A stretch of DNA of 64,000 nt from Gorsachius magnificus (GCA_034008185.1 CM067081.1:32362806-32426805); one strand, 5' to 3'; numbered from the stretch's first letter, positions 50,026 to 62,600 are shown. Numbers and translations are program-made. Notes: generated by a model not told the origin, from the sequence alone.

Positions 50026-50800
50026 CCAGACATTCAAATTAATTTAAATGAATTTATCCATATTGTACTGCAAACCCTAGTCACAGGAAGAAAACAATGC
50101 ATAGGAAGATCACATCCAAAGTTTTTATGATGACCCCTGATCTTCGGTGCCCACCATGCAAGTTTTTCCTCTTGTGTTTGATATTTCTTTGTTTCCCTCC
50201 TCTGCTTGCATTGAGGACTCTGCTATTTACTGTATTTTGCATATAAAGCTCCAATTAAAGTCAGAAGTTCTGCTTGCAGATAAGGGAGGAATATTAAATA
50301 GATCTGCAGTGCAGAGAGAGATGATATTTTAGTTCCTTTCATGCATTTTAGTTAGAAAATAACACTGTAGTTGGTTGGTGCCTTTAACTTCCAGTGATTT
50401 CAAAGCATTCTGCTCAATGCCCAGGCAGAAAACTTCCCACAACTGAAGGGAGGCTCCTCCTGGTGTGGCGATCAGCTAAATGTCAACCTGCCTTTCAGGA
50501 AAATACACTGGAAAGAATAATTAGCACAGTACAGGTGAGCGAGAGTCTTACCCAAATATACAAGATCTTCCATGTCTGGATGAAGCAGGTAGGGCTGCTC
50601 CAAATTGGCATCCCTACGCAGAGTGAGAGCTCTGCAACAGGGTCTCAGTGTGGGGGGCTGAGCTGAGGACACAGGAACAGACGACAACAGTTCATCTTAG
50701 GTAGAGGTCTGTAGCCACAATTGAATGTTTTTTGCTATTATGGGCAATGAGCATGGAAGCATTGATCAAATGGCTTCTTTTAGATCACTGGTGTCCTCTG
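50026..50800. other. Spacer between CR1 copies, no gene seen
   Basis: About 775 bp of unique sequence. It contains no supported gene; a 90-codon frame at 50394-50666 has no recognisable domain. Confidence 0.5.
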
Positions 50801-52098
50801 TGCACCTCTGTGCCTGGGAAGATCATGGAACAGATCCTCCCAGAAGCTTTGCTAAGGCACACAGAGGACAGGGAGGTGATTTGAGACAGCCAGCATGGCT
50901 TCACCAAGGTCAAGTCCTGCCTGACCAACCTAGTGGCCTTCTATGATGGAGTGACTACATTAGTAGACAGGGGAAGAGCTACAGATGTCATCTATCTGGA
51001 ATTCTGTAAGGCCTTTGATATGGTCCCCCACAACATCCTTCTCTCTGAATTGGAGAGATATGGATCTGATGGGTGGACTGTTTGGTGGTGAGGGATTGGT
51101 TGGACGGTTGCATCCAGACGGTAGTGGTCAACGGCTCAATGTCCAGATGGAGATCAGTGACAAGTGATGTCCATACTGGGACCAGTGCTATCTTCATCAA
51201 TGACATAGACAGTGGGATCAAGTGCGCCCTCAGCAAGTTTTCAGAACCAAGAGGGTGCTGTTGACCCGGGGGATGCCATGAAGAGACCGGACAAGCTCAA
51301 GAAGTGGGCCCATGCGAACCTCATGAGGTTCAACAAGACCAAATGCAAGGTCCTGCACCTGGGTTGGGGCAATCCCCAGTCTCAATACAGGCTGGGGGTG
51401 AAGGGATTGAGAACAGCCCTGGTGAGAGGACTTGGGGGTACTGGTGGATAAAAAGCTGGATATGAGCTGCAATGTGCGCTTGCAGGCCAGAAGGCCAACT
51501 GTACCCTGGGCTGCATCAAAAACAGCGTGGCCAGCAGGTTGAGGGAGGTGATTCTGCCCCTCTACTCCGCTCTGGTGAGACCCCACACAGAGTACTGCAT
51601 CCAGCTCTGGGGTCCCCAGCACAAGCATGGAACTGTTGGAGCGGGTCCAGAGGAGAGACATGAAAATGATCCGAGGGCTGGAGCACCTCTCCTCTGAGGA
51701 CAGGCTGAGAGAGTTGGGCTTGTTCAGCCTGGAGAAGAGAAGGCTCCAGGGAGACCTTGTTGCGGCCTTTCAATACTTAAAGGAGGCTAATAAGAAAGAT
51801 GGGGACAGACTTTTTAGCAGGGCCTGTTGCGATAGGACAAAGGGTAATGGCTTTAAACTGAAAGAAGGTAGGTTTAGACTGGACATAAAAAAGAAATTAT
51901 TTACGATAAGGATGGTGAGACACTGGCACGGGTTGCCCAGAGAGGTAGTGGAGGCCCCATCCCTGGAAACATTCAAGACCAGGTTGGACGGGGCTCTGAG
52001 CAACCTGCTCCAATTGAAGATGTCCCTGCTTAGGGGGGTTGGACTAGATGACCTCTGAAGGTCCCTTCCAAGCCAATCTATTCTGTGATTCTATGAGT
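50801..52098 (+). mobile_element. CR1 LINE, longest copy (about 1.3 kb of ORF2 plus 3' UTR)
   Basis: Begins in the reverse transcriptase fingers region ([20 protein letters not shown] in degraded form) and includes SQHGF-like sequence and motif A as [11 protein letters not shown] near 51000. The frame stops at 51089-51091. A later deletion removes the PQGS region (around 51180) and the FADD catalytic motif: after CTCAGCAAGTTTT (51229-51241) the text jumps to GAGGGTGCTGTTGACC. The C-terminal part is open at 51627-52058. The 3' end reads TAGATGACCTCTGAAGGTCCC and CTATTCTGTGATTCTATGAG. It cannot code for an active enzyme. Confidence 0.9.
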
Positions 52099-52821
52099 AT
52101 GCCAGGGAGTAATTCAGATGTTTTTCAAGCACTGGAATGGAAATAGCAGTGGACTTCCATTTAAACAGAAGATGAATGTGCATTTCCAACCTCCCTTACT
52201 GCTGTCTGCTGTGTTAGTACAATTTATTTGAACTAGACTTTGTCTGGAGAATGGGAATGTACTTTTAAACAGTACCGCCTTAATACTACCTTCACCTTGG
52301 CCTTACAAATCTTAGTTCTGCAAATCTTGTCCTAAGAATCCAGCTCCACTGTAATGAGTTGTCAGATCTGCTTTTGTCCTCAAACCTCATTTCAGGAAGT
52401 AATCTGGGTCTTTTCATGCCTGCTCCCACTCACAGAAGGACATTCTTGCCCTCCTTTGAAAAGCAGAAAATCAGAGGAAAGCCGCATTTTGGTGATAAGC
52501 ATATGCTGCCAGGAACACTGCTGTAAAACTTGCAACAAAGGCTTTCAGAAGCCAGTGCAGTGCCATAGCAATTAGTTTCACAACGACTATCAAATTATAA
52601 TTCTGGCAGCCCTGAGGGCAAGAGAGCTTGTCACACAGGGCCAGCACTTCTTCCCACCTCTCTGAATGATTTTTTTTGCCAGTGCAGTTTGACTGGTTAC
52701 AGAAAGGGACCTTGATATGGTCAAAGCCACTCCCTTAGAAAGCGAAGACAAATATTTACAGGCGTGTTGCATTAGTTGCCTACATCTGTCCTTCTGTCTG
52801 TCTAAGCATTTGCTTTTAGTA
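52099..52821. other. Spacer between CR1 copies, no gene seen
   Basis: About 720 bp of unique sequence between two CR1 elements. The open frame of the next CR1 begins here by chance at 52717, before the element itself. Confidence 0.55.
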
Positions 52822-53838
52822 CAGTCATCGAATGAGACTAGGAGTGGTGTCCCTCAGGGGTCCGTACTGGGACTGGTGCTGTTTAATATATACATCAATG
52901 ACTTAGACAGCGAGATCGAATGCACCCTCAGCAAGTTTGCGGACGACACCAAACTGAGTGGTGCGGTTGACACACCAGAAGGACGGGATGTCATCCAGAG
53001 AGACCTGGACAGGCTGGAGAGGTGGGCCTGTGTGAACCTCATGAGGTTCAACAAGGCCAAGTGCAAGGTCCTGCACCTGGGTCGGGGTAACCCCCGGTAT
53101 CAGTACAGGCTGGGGGAAGAAAGGATCGAGAGCAGCCCTGCCGAGAGGGACTTGGGCGTGCTGGTGGATGAAAAGCTGGACATGAGCCGGCAATGTGCGA
53201 TGGCAGCCCAGAAGGCCAACCGTACCCTGGGCTGCATCAGGAGAAGCGTGGCCAGCAGGCCGAGGGAGGTGATTGTGCCCCTCTACTCTGCTCTGGTGAG
53301 ACCTCACCTGGAGTACTGCGTCCAGCTCTGGAGCCCTCAGCACAAGAAGGACATGGAAGTGTTGGAGCGGGGCCAGAGGAGAGACATGAAAATGATCCGA
53401 GGGCTGGAGCACCTCACCTGTGAGGACAGGCTGAGGGAGTTGGGCTTGTTCAGCCTGGAGAAGAGAAGGCTGTGGGGAGACCTGATTGCAGCCTTTCAGT
53501 ATCTAAAGGGGGCCTATAGGAAAGATGGGGAAAATCTTTTTAGTAGGGCCAGCTGTGACAGGACAAGGGGTAATGGCTTTAAACTAAAACAGGGTAGGTT
53601 TAGACTGGATATAAGGAGGAAATTCTTTACAATGAGGGTGGTGAAACACTGGAACGGGTTGCCCAGAGAGGTGGTGGAGGCCCCATCCCTGGAAGCATTC
53701 AAGGCCAGGTTAGATGGGGCTCTGAGCAACCTGATCTAATTAGTGGTGTCCCTGCTGACTGCAGGGGGGTTGGACTAGATGACCTCTAGGGGTCCCTTCC
53801 AACCCAAAACATTCTATGATTCTATGATTCTGTGAAAT
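52822..53838 (+). mobile_element. CR1 LINE with long open reverse transcriptase segment
   Basis: A 5'-truncated CR1 copy of about 1.0 kb that starts in the middle of the reverse transcriptase ([13 protein letters not shown]) and continues without a stop to 53739. It ends with a 3' UTR (GGGGGGTTGGACTAGATGACC) and ATTCTATGATTCTATGATTC. The frame is undamaged over about 300 codons, so this is one of the younger insertions in the window. It lies 0.7 kb downstream of the 50.8-52.1 kb copy in the same orientation. Confidence 0.93.
52831..53739 (+). pseudogene. CR1 ORF2 reverse transcriptase fragment, frame intact
   Basis: The open frame runs from codons for [11 protein letters not shown] to the normal end at SNLI-stop. 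It retains the FADD catalytic motif (52936-52947), [28 protein letters not shown] and the C-terminal block [20 protein letters not shown]. Motif A, the fingers and the endonuclease domain are missing because of 5' truncation, so it cannot act as a reverse transcriptase. An in-frame ATG at 52717 lies in flanking DNA and is unlikely to be used. Confidence 0.88.
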
Positions 53839-54057
53839 GTTGGGAGCCAGGGAGTGGAGAGATGGCACTGCCTGCTGGAGAGGTGAGGGGATGGGCAGCG
53901 GGAAGGCAACCGTGGCTGCACAGGAGGAGACGCAATGTACGCTATAACCAGTGTGGATGCAGATATGGCAAGACGAGAAGGACAGCTGCCGCAGCACTGC
54001 TTCCCTGGGGGGTCTTCACTGCCCTAGCCCTTCTCCCCAACACCCTGTCCCCTCCAG
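53839..54057. other. Spacer between CR1 copies
   Basis: Unique GC-rich sequence of about 220 bp between the end of a plus-strand CR1 and the tail of a minus-strand CR1. Nothing recognised. Confidence 0.5.
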
Positions 54058-54189
54058 TCATAGAATTGTTTAGGCTGGAAAAGACCTTTAAGATCATCAA
54101 GTCCAACCCTTAACCTAACACTGCCATTCTACCACTAAACCATGTCCCTAAGCACCTCGTCCACCCATCTTTTAAATACCTCCAGGGAT
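54058..54189 (-). mobile_element. CR1 LINE 3' end (antisense, CTTGATGATCTTA subfamily)
   Basis: The plus strand reads TCATAGAATTGTTTAGGCTGG, then AAGACCTTTAAGATCATCAA and CCATGTCCCTAAGCACCTCG, ending at ATACCTCCAGGGATAG. This is the complement of the 3' UTR and ORF2 end of the CR1 subfamily also present at 13842-14234. Only about 130 bp remain. Confidence 0.88.
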
Positions 54190-54190
54190 A

Positions 54191-54229
54191 GTATAGAATC
54201 ACAGCATCATTTAGGTTGGAAAAGACCTT
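54191..54229 (-). mobile_element. Second CR1 tail, directly adjoining (antisense)
   Basis: TATAGAATCACAGCATCATTT followed by AGGTTGGAAAAGACCTTTCAG is the complement of another CR1 3' end. It starts within 2 bp of the upstream truncation point of the preceding antisense copy. A further GTAAAAGACCTTTGAG follows. This is probably a CR1 that inserted next to, or was interrupted by, its neighbour. Confidence 0.75.
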
Positions 54230-57200
54230 TCAGAGCTTGTAAAAGACCTTTGAGTAATAGTGCAAAGAGCTGAAGAAGAGGAGGCAGTGGCTGCGGCAGG
54301 GAAGGAGAAGCTGGTAAGGGCACCGGGGATTGCCTGCAATGCCACAGCAGCTCCCTAGGATCTCTGGGCTGGTGGCATCCCTTCCCCTTTTGGGCTGCCA
54401 TAATTCTGCAACTGGCTACTTCTTTGCAGCTATGTCCTAGGGAGATGTCTGAGCAAACAACAGTAGAACTGAAAAAGCAAGTGAAAAGCAAATGGGAAGC
54501 AGTTAGAAGCAGTGCAAGTGCCCAGCACCTCACACCACTGGGAAAGAGACAGGAGTGAGAGGAGAGGAATTGAGAAGAGCATGATAGTGTCATGGGGAGT
54601 GGGGCCACTCCTGGAAAAAATACATTGCCCAGCATGGAGCAGGCAGGGACTTGCTGAAGGATTATGTCAGGAGGTTCCTGCTTCTGAGGAGTTTTTTAAG
54701 TTTAGCACCATTGTTAGGCTCAGGATTTTAAACCACATATATCAGATCCTCAAGTAGTAGGAAACTGGACTGAAAACCATGAAAGGTTTTTGTTTGTTTT
54801 GGTTTTTTGTTGTTTTGGGGTTTTTTTTAATAAATGGTAGGTTCTTTCAATTTGTCTTCTGGTTTCTGAGCCTCTAGGGCCTATTTAATTTTCACGTCTT
54901 CTTGCAGAATGGTTCAAGCCTTTTAAAATGAGCTTAAATTAAGTGGTGGCAAAATGCCAAATATTATGATGGCAGTGATAAATTAGCAAGCTAAATTTAA
55001 TAAGAATTTTCTGATAAAAAACAAGTCATTAACAGAGTGATTACATCAATCATTTTTATATTCTGTTGACCAGGCTGCTATTGTATGTGCTGTACGTGTG
55101 CTGTAAGTGTGGTCCAGTAATGTTGCAGATATGGCAGTATGCTATCAAGCAAATTGACTGTATTAATGTATGCATAGATCCCTAATATTCTGAAATTTGG
55201 GAAGTAATCGTATGCTGAAGAGCAGATACACTGATCTGGTGCACTTCTCATATGGCCTTCATTTTTCCTTTAATTCATTCATTACAGCTTGAGACTCCCC
55301 ATAACAAGGTATCGGCAGGGGTTGGAGTGTTTATGTAGGGAATGGTTGTGTGAACTCAGTCTGCTCATCTTACAGACCTCTGGGAAATAGCATCTATAAG
55401 CAAGCAACCATCCCTGAACCGTTTGAGGTTTTTTTTGTTGTTCAGATAAAACATTTTCTTTTTTTTTTCAAAGCAAAGCAAACCCCTTTGTTCAGCTACA
55501 GGCCAAGCCTCTGCCCCGGTGCAATTATCTGAGGATGCTCAAAAAGTCAATCAATTCCAGAATGATGTGGTGTCTTAAAGACAACCGTGGGCACAGGCCA
55601 TTCATTTAGGGGAGTATCAGAGAGCTAGAAGAGAAGTGGGGGACAAATGCAGCGTGATGTGAGACCCGCTGAGCCTAACGATCAGCTTTGAGCAGCTCCT
55701 CGGCAGTAGAGTTATGGCCTCCCAGCAGACAGATACTTCTGCCTTAACTCAACTTGGGCCACAGCCCCAGATGATACTGGCATCATTTTTACCAACTGCA
55801 AGTGAATAAAAAAATAATGCCAGGGAGCAAGGAAGGAAAGAGAGAGTGGAGGAAAAGCCAGTGGAGCCACCAGTGTTAGTGGGAGGACGGCAGAGCAGGG
55901 GGGCAAACCAGGGCACACTGAAATCCTTTGGGTAAGGGAAGACGAGCTCCCCCCAACATCACCCTGGGGATGAAGGAGGGCTGGTAACATCCAAAAGAAA
56001 GAAGGCACCAGGAGACCAGGACTGTGACTCATGTTTTTAGAGGGATGCCCGGGGGTTAGCAGGACCGAATGTCACACCTGGGAGTGTGACACTCTGCCTG
56101 CCCTTCTTTAAACAGGGCTGGCAGTAAAGGAGGTAGCTGAGCTACAGGGCCTGTTTGCAAAACAAATGACATGAATGAGCCTGGGCTGGAGTGGAAAAGA
56201 GGATTTAAATAATTTCTGGTCAGATGGAAGCTTTTCCTCCCAGAAGTTCAGGACGTAAAGGTAAAACAGGGCCTCATGCTAAGAGTCACTGGGAAAGCTG
56301 GCTGTCTGTCCCAGATGCAGCCCAACTTCAGTGAGAACCTTTTTCTGCTGGCTTTGGTTTTGGTTGTTTGTTCATTTGTTTAAAAATAGGGGACTTTTTA
56401 TGGGCTTTATTCTTCACTGGTGTCTTTCAGTATCACACAGGAACATACGCAGAATCTAATTCAGGGATACTGCAGGTCAAAGTGCTGCCCCAACTGCTGC
56501 ATTGTATCGTATATGTTTTTTGCAGCAGGACTCCATTTAGTTTTTCCTTTTTAGATAGTTCTGCATCAATAAAAAACAGATGAAGAAAAATAAAAAATGG
56601 AGGAAAGTGCCATTATTAAAATGGAAACTTCCTCTGTGAGCTCACGTGCCAGGAGATGCCCAGCCATCAGCATGGGAGAGTGGAGCATCTCTTCACCTTC
56701 AGAGAAATAGAAGTGGTGCTGCCTCTCCCTGTTAGCTACTCACATGCCCTCCCTCCAACCTTGAGAGGTACCCATGTGACCATGTTGCAGTGTCTCTACC
56801 AACATCAAAGGCGATTTTAGGGATCTGAAAACATGACTGTAAGAAATGGCTTATATCTCATTTGATCATGTCGCTGTTAGGATGCATCTTTGGGCCACTG
56901 AGCTGTTTGAAACTTCGCTGAGAGCAGCTGTATTGATCAGATGATGGAGAATGTCCAATGTCCTGGACGTTCCTGCAGCTTCCCTGTTTCCCTGTTGCTT
57001 GTTTAATTCTGGTGTTGCTAGGATATATCATCTTAGAGAACATAAACCCCACAAAGCCCTCACTGACAAGAGGATTAGAAGAGCCTGTCTACCAAAGGAT
57101 TATGTATATGAATGAAGAATAAAATTAAACATAAAATGCTTCATTTCTGGTTAAATTGACATAATTCTGTGGATGCAGAGATGAAATGAGCAGACTAGCT

Positions 57201-57570
57201 TTATCTGTTGTGCACCCCCAAAAAGATAGAACCCTGCTCCAGCTGTTCTCTCAAGACACTTCTCTGCAGAAAGCCAGCAGTTGTTTAGGGAACACCGCAG
57301 ACTTCTCCGTCATTTGATTAAACGTAGACAAACCCGAAGTAAATGTAAGTAGTCACCACTTGAGCTAGTCATCCCCCCACTTCCCATTTATTCAGTGGTG
57401 AGAACCACATGCTTTTAGAGAGTGAGTCATCTCACCCTAAGATAGGTCAGAAATTTTGCCATCAGAGTGCCCATTGCTCACCACCAGCTGGGAAAGGACG
57501 CCTGGGTGGGGCTAACTCCAGCAAAGACATCTGGGGTTTGCCCCATGAGCTTTTTCACAATATAGGACCT

Positions 57571-57596
57571 GTGTGTATATATACACACATGTATGT
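57571..57596. repeat. Palindromic TG/TA alternating tract
   Basis: GTGTGTATATATACACAC (57571-57588) is a perfect 18-bp palindrome inside a 26-base strictly alternating purine-pyrimidine run. It can form a cruciform or Z-DNA in supercoiled DNA and is also a simple microsatellite. Confidence 0.75.
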
Positions 57597-59585
57597 CTAT
57601 AAACTGGTCCCATATTGCTTTAGGGATCTCCAATTTTATGATACTTTCCTCTCTAAGCATTAAATATGTCATCAGAGGGAACCCGCCTATATCCATTGGG
57701 CCTTTTATCTGTTTCCTAATACCACCTAACTGCTCAAACATTAAAATGTTGGATTCCAGCAGCCAGTCTTGGACTTGGGATCTGTACATGGATTGATGTG
57801 ACTCAAGCATCCAGTATCCAGTAGGAATTGAAGCCACTACACGGTGGCATGTAAATGCAGGCACACAGATATACATATGCTCATACCAACACGAATAGGA
57901 TTAAATTAATGGATTGCCACACAGACTGGTGAAAACCCATCATATTTAATCCATGAAAGAGTCAATTAAATTGCTTGTAAACCTAGCAAGAATACTGTGC
58001 ATATCCAAGTCATGTGTTTAGCCTGGGCTTTACTCCAAGTTTTCCTTCACAGCAAAACTCTGCCATCTGTGGCACCCCTAACATCTGAGGGCAAAGTCAG
58101 AAAGCGATGTAAACCTTCGTGACGGAGGCCTGATAATATGCTACAGACATTTGTGCCTAAATGCTACACATCCTCGTGTCTAACACACCACTCGCTGGTA
58201 CTGAGCAAACCTTAGACACAGGGAGCAAAGAACTGGAAACCCATTAGACTCGGTGACTGAGTACTAACCAAATCACCAGTTTTTTCTTGGCTGTGTGCTG
58301 CAGTATCTGTCTGTGCATCAAAATGATGTGGTGTTCGAATTTGACTTTGGCCTTTGACCTAGACTTTGATCTGTGAACTCCAAGAATCTCAGAATCTGCC
58401 TGATATTCACCCATTTATGTGACCTATGTGCCCTCCTAAGTTGCTGCCACACTGGTGGCCACATGCCTGTGCATGGGAACTCTTCCATGCATTTGTTCCC
58501 TGTTAATGTTCAGGATATTTCAGAGTCTCTAAGATCCCAGGCAGCAGGTTTTTTTAGCATGTGCACCAAAACCCCAAGTTATAGACATTGAATTCTACTT
58601 CTTGTTTTCTCCTGAGCTTCAGTTTTATTTCCTAATTCAGGTTCTCAAACTCATTAATGTTGCAAGTTTGGGAACTTATCAGTCATGCAACTCTCCACCC
58701 CTCTGCTCTTGCTCTACACAGCTACACCAGAAGTCTGCTTATTACTTACAGCATTAGTGTCAGTATCTCACATTGTTTGGGTTCTTTCCTTCACCCTGTC
58801 TTTTCCATAGAGCAACCCTTTTCTCTTTGACAAGTCCCCAGTTCGGCTCTTCCTGAGGACCATGTACTCTTTGGGTCATCACAGGGAGGTACTGGGGTGG
58901 TGACAGGTTGCAGCAAAGCCCAGTAGTTTTTGGCAAACCTAAACCCAAGTTGAGCTGGCCAAGCCAGAAAAACCTGGTGTGCTTTCTCACACCTAGTCCA
59001 TGCACGATCATAGCGTGCATCAAGCTTAGCAGCAAGGACCCACATGCAAAACAGAGCTCAGATTAAGGTATCTACAAATACTAGCTATTCCTGGTAGGCA
59101 CTGTCAGGATGCTTCCTAGAAAGACCGGGTCTTTCCCATGTGACAGGCCACCAGGACAGCAATAGGAGCAGCTAAGACAGAGCATTCCCAGAGCATCTGT
59201 ACATGCAGGGGTACACCCTGGTCCATGTTAAAGGTTTGCGAAAGTCCAAGCTTTCTCCATCAGACCAAGCTGAAGATTAGTAGAAATCAGTGCCTGAGTA
59301 CTACCAAGGCCTCTCTTCAGAAAGAGAACAGTCTGAGGTGAGTCTGGTCCTAATGAAGGTGGTTTTCCAAGATTTGCTGGACAGAGAGATGGTTCCTATC
59401 ACAATGACTGGCGTTTTCAGTTAGGACTGAAGACAGCTGATGAAATCCTGGAACAAGTGGTTCTCTTTCAGATAGGCCAGGTTGGAGACAAGGTGTCTTG
59501 CAACACCTGAGAGCCCTCACTGTGGTTCAGGCAAATGAAAAACTGTCCAGTGTGCTACTGCACAAACTAGCTTGAGGGCTGCTTG

Positions 59586-59627
59586 TTCTCGTCAATCTAG
59601 CTCTTGCTCTCGTCAGTCTAGCTCCGC
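59586..59627. repeat. 21-bp tandem duplication
   Basis: Two adjacent copies of TCTCGTCAATCTAGCTCTTGC differ at a few positions (the second reads TCTCGTCAGTCTAGCTCCGCT). It looks like a recent local duplication. Confidence 0.8.
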
Positions 59628-62600
59628 TCAGCACAGCGAAGGGCAGACTCATTTCAGGCTCATTAGCAGATGTCCTTGAAGTGTTTTAGGCTGGTGCCTC
59701 AAGACAAAGGAAGAGGTTTGCAGATCAAAATAGAGCTTTGATCATCCAGGATATTATTTTTATGAGCTGGGCTAAAAACCCCCATGAATTCCACAGATTC
59801 AAGCATAATGAATAGGGCATGGAGCCATAGGTGGCATAGCTCGAGACCAAATTTCTAAATTCAGGGGTGGCTTTCTCAGCTTGGCAGCTGCTGTGTGGCA
59901 TGATTTATGGCTGTAGGAAGTAACCCTGCTGTTAACAGGAAGTGACCTACTGGTTAAACATAAGAGCAGGGTGCCTGTGTCCCATGGTCCCACTTCCCAC
60001 ATCCTGGCTTTTGCTGTCAGCATTATGTTTCAGATCATGACTTCAAAAGTTAATAATAGGAAGCTCTGTGCCTGTCTGAAGAGCTACAAACCCAATACTG
60101 GCACAAGAGTGATGTGCTGTATCAAGGAGCAACAGCAATCTGGCTTTCCCCTGTAGATTAAGCCAGTGGCACACACACAGGATAAGGGACTGGTCCTCTG
60201 CAGGGGAACCCATGCGGGCTGCCAGAGTTGGGAAAAGGCTATGGGGGAGGTTGTAAAGAGCCAAATATTTTTGTCTTTCCGGTGCTCTTTCATGTTACAG
60301 AAGATGTAATATGGGCACATGGTCTTATTTGGGTGACCTTGTTGAATGAGCCAGAATAGAAGGCACACAGGGGAATGCTATATCACTCATGGAAGAACTG
60401 ATCTGAGTGCTGACATGAAACTACATTTTCCTCAAAATGCTTTATTTTTGCCCCAAAATGATACTGTTTTTTGTTAGGGGAAGTGCTGACAAAGTTCAGA
60501 TGTATCGGCTGTGATATACGCGCTGTTCTTTTCCAACGCTGTTACCATAGAGATCTCTTCATTAGACAAATACATACATACACATAGACACACACCCTTA
60601 TGACCTGGTTTTGCAGTAACGTTGTTGCTGGGCTGACTTTGTCCTTTGGCAAGTGCTTTTTCTTGTGAGTGTTGGCCATCTTTCCTGGGGTGTAATGAGC
60701 CCAAAGAGTTTTAACAGGAATGATCACAACCTTAGCTGGCAACAAGTATGACCAGCGTTGGGTAGCAGAACTAGTCTTTGTGTTCAGAGAAATATTAGCA
60801 AAATGTCCCTGAATCGCAGTGGAGTTTATTGCTGTAGAAGCCTCAGAATATTTCATCACTGCACTCCAATGACAAGATCTGTCAGCGTAAAGAGACATCA
60901 GTGTTTTGTTCTGACTGTTCGCTGGGTTCTATAAGTACCCATCATTCAGCATCCACAGCTTTGGCTATACATATTTTTAAATCACCCCGACAGATGCGAA
61001 AGACCAGAGGCCAAGCTTTTAGCCATGTCTCAGCAACTGTAGATCAGTCAAAACTACTTGAGTATAGTTGCTGAGACCACTGTGTTTGCAGCGTGACGGC
61101 TGCTGGCAGTGACAGGGCTATACGGGTCTGATTTGCCACTGTTCTTCTACTTGAAGGCAATGAAGGATGTTGAAAAGTTTGGCAGAAATCCAGTAGCTGC
61201 AAACGTGGCTTGGAAAGGGTGGGAACCACTGACCCAGTTTTATGTATGTCCAGATAATTACCCACAGGAAAAATTCACCCTGAGAACAAGCTCTTTTTTT
61301 TTTAAAAGCTTGAGTTACCCTGGAAAACAATTAAAAAAAAAAAAAAAAGAAGTTGAGCGGAGCGCAATTTCTTTTCCTGACACCCTCAAAAACAATCATT
61401 GTTTTCCATCTTCCTGCACTGCTAAATCACGTTGTGAGTCTTATCGCTCTTTGGCTTGGTCGGACAAGTCACATGTCAAGATCAAAACAAAGTCATAGAG
61501 TAACACAGCCCTTGCCTGTAGACGGACCTGTGCTTGCGGCAATGCCAACAACCTGCAGCCTCTGCTAAAATATTCGCAGTAGCTGCTTCCTGTCCCTGCA
61601 GCCCAAAGTATATTTCCTAAGTCAGGAAAATCATGTAAATATTCTCCTGTGAATCAGCGAATCATCTCTCAAGTTGTAAAATAGAAGTAATCTGTGCTGC
61701 AAACCTCCCCTCTTGTCCCCAAATAAAGAAAAAGGAAGGATGTTTTGGTTGTTCCTACAGAGCCAATAAATGTGCTTCAGGGGCCATTAACTTGAAATCC
61801 ATTCTTCTGGAAAAAAGATTAAGAGCAGCACTGTACCTTATCCTGAGTCCCCTGCCAAGCTTTGTTTAGAAATAGCGTTTTACTGATATCTTTTTCTCCC
61901 CCCCATGAGAAAAATCTGCTCGCACAGGGCGGAAGCTGACTACACGCAGCGGAGAACCCGGCTGCATACCAAGTGCCACCCTACACTTGCATAAGCACAC
62001 TAAAAAAGCCTCGCTTCTCTTTTTATTTTAGGATCTGCTCTGGCGGTGGCTAGCAGTTGAATCGCTGCAGCTCAGCGAGGAACATGGTGTCGGAAGAGAG
62101 CCAGCGCTCCAGCCAGCCGCAGGAGGTCCCACATTAGCGTCCGGTGGCTTTGGGCCACCCACGTCCTGACAGAGAGGTTCACCCAATCCTTGCTGCAATC
62201 CTTCTCCTCCTTTAACCCTTCCTGATGAGAAACTGCCTTCGAAGTGAGCAGAGAGCAGGGATTGGGGCTTTGCAGGAGGTTTTGGGGTTGGACAAGCTTG
62301 GCAGGAGGCAGGCGAGAGGAACGGGGCCATGATGGGACAGGACATCGGGGCCCCATTTGGGACAGGGCTCACTGGGAGGGTGGATGAGCGCACATCTTTC
62401 ATGGCACATGTGGTCACCTCTTGTGAGCGAACCGTGCCCAATATTCAGGGAGATGATATTTTCCCTTTTATCATGGATGTCTCTCTCAAGTATTCATTTC
62501 AAATTCTCTCCAATATCCAACTAAATTACCATGAGCTTCAGGACATCATTTACTTAGTCATAATTGACAACAACCTCTTCTGAGACATTTCAACACAACA

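Noticed and set aside
60540..60570. GTTACCATAGAGAT considered as an RFX X-box
   Set aside because: Only one half-site is convincing and there is no promoter nearby.
62020..62110. Possible splice acceptor (TTTTTATTTTAG) followed by an open stretch beginning MVSEESQRSSQPQ
   Set aside because: The frame is short and unrecognised, no donor or branch context could be matched, and such pyrimidine-AG sites are common by chance.
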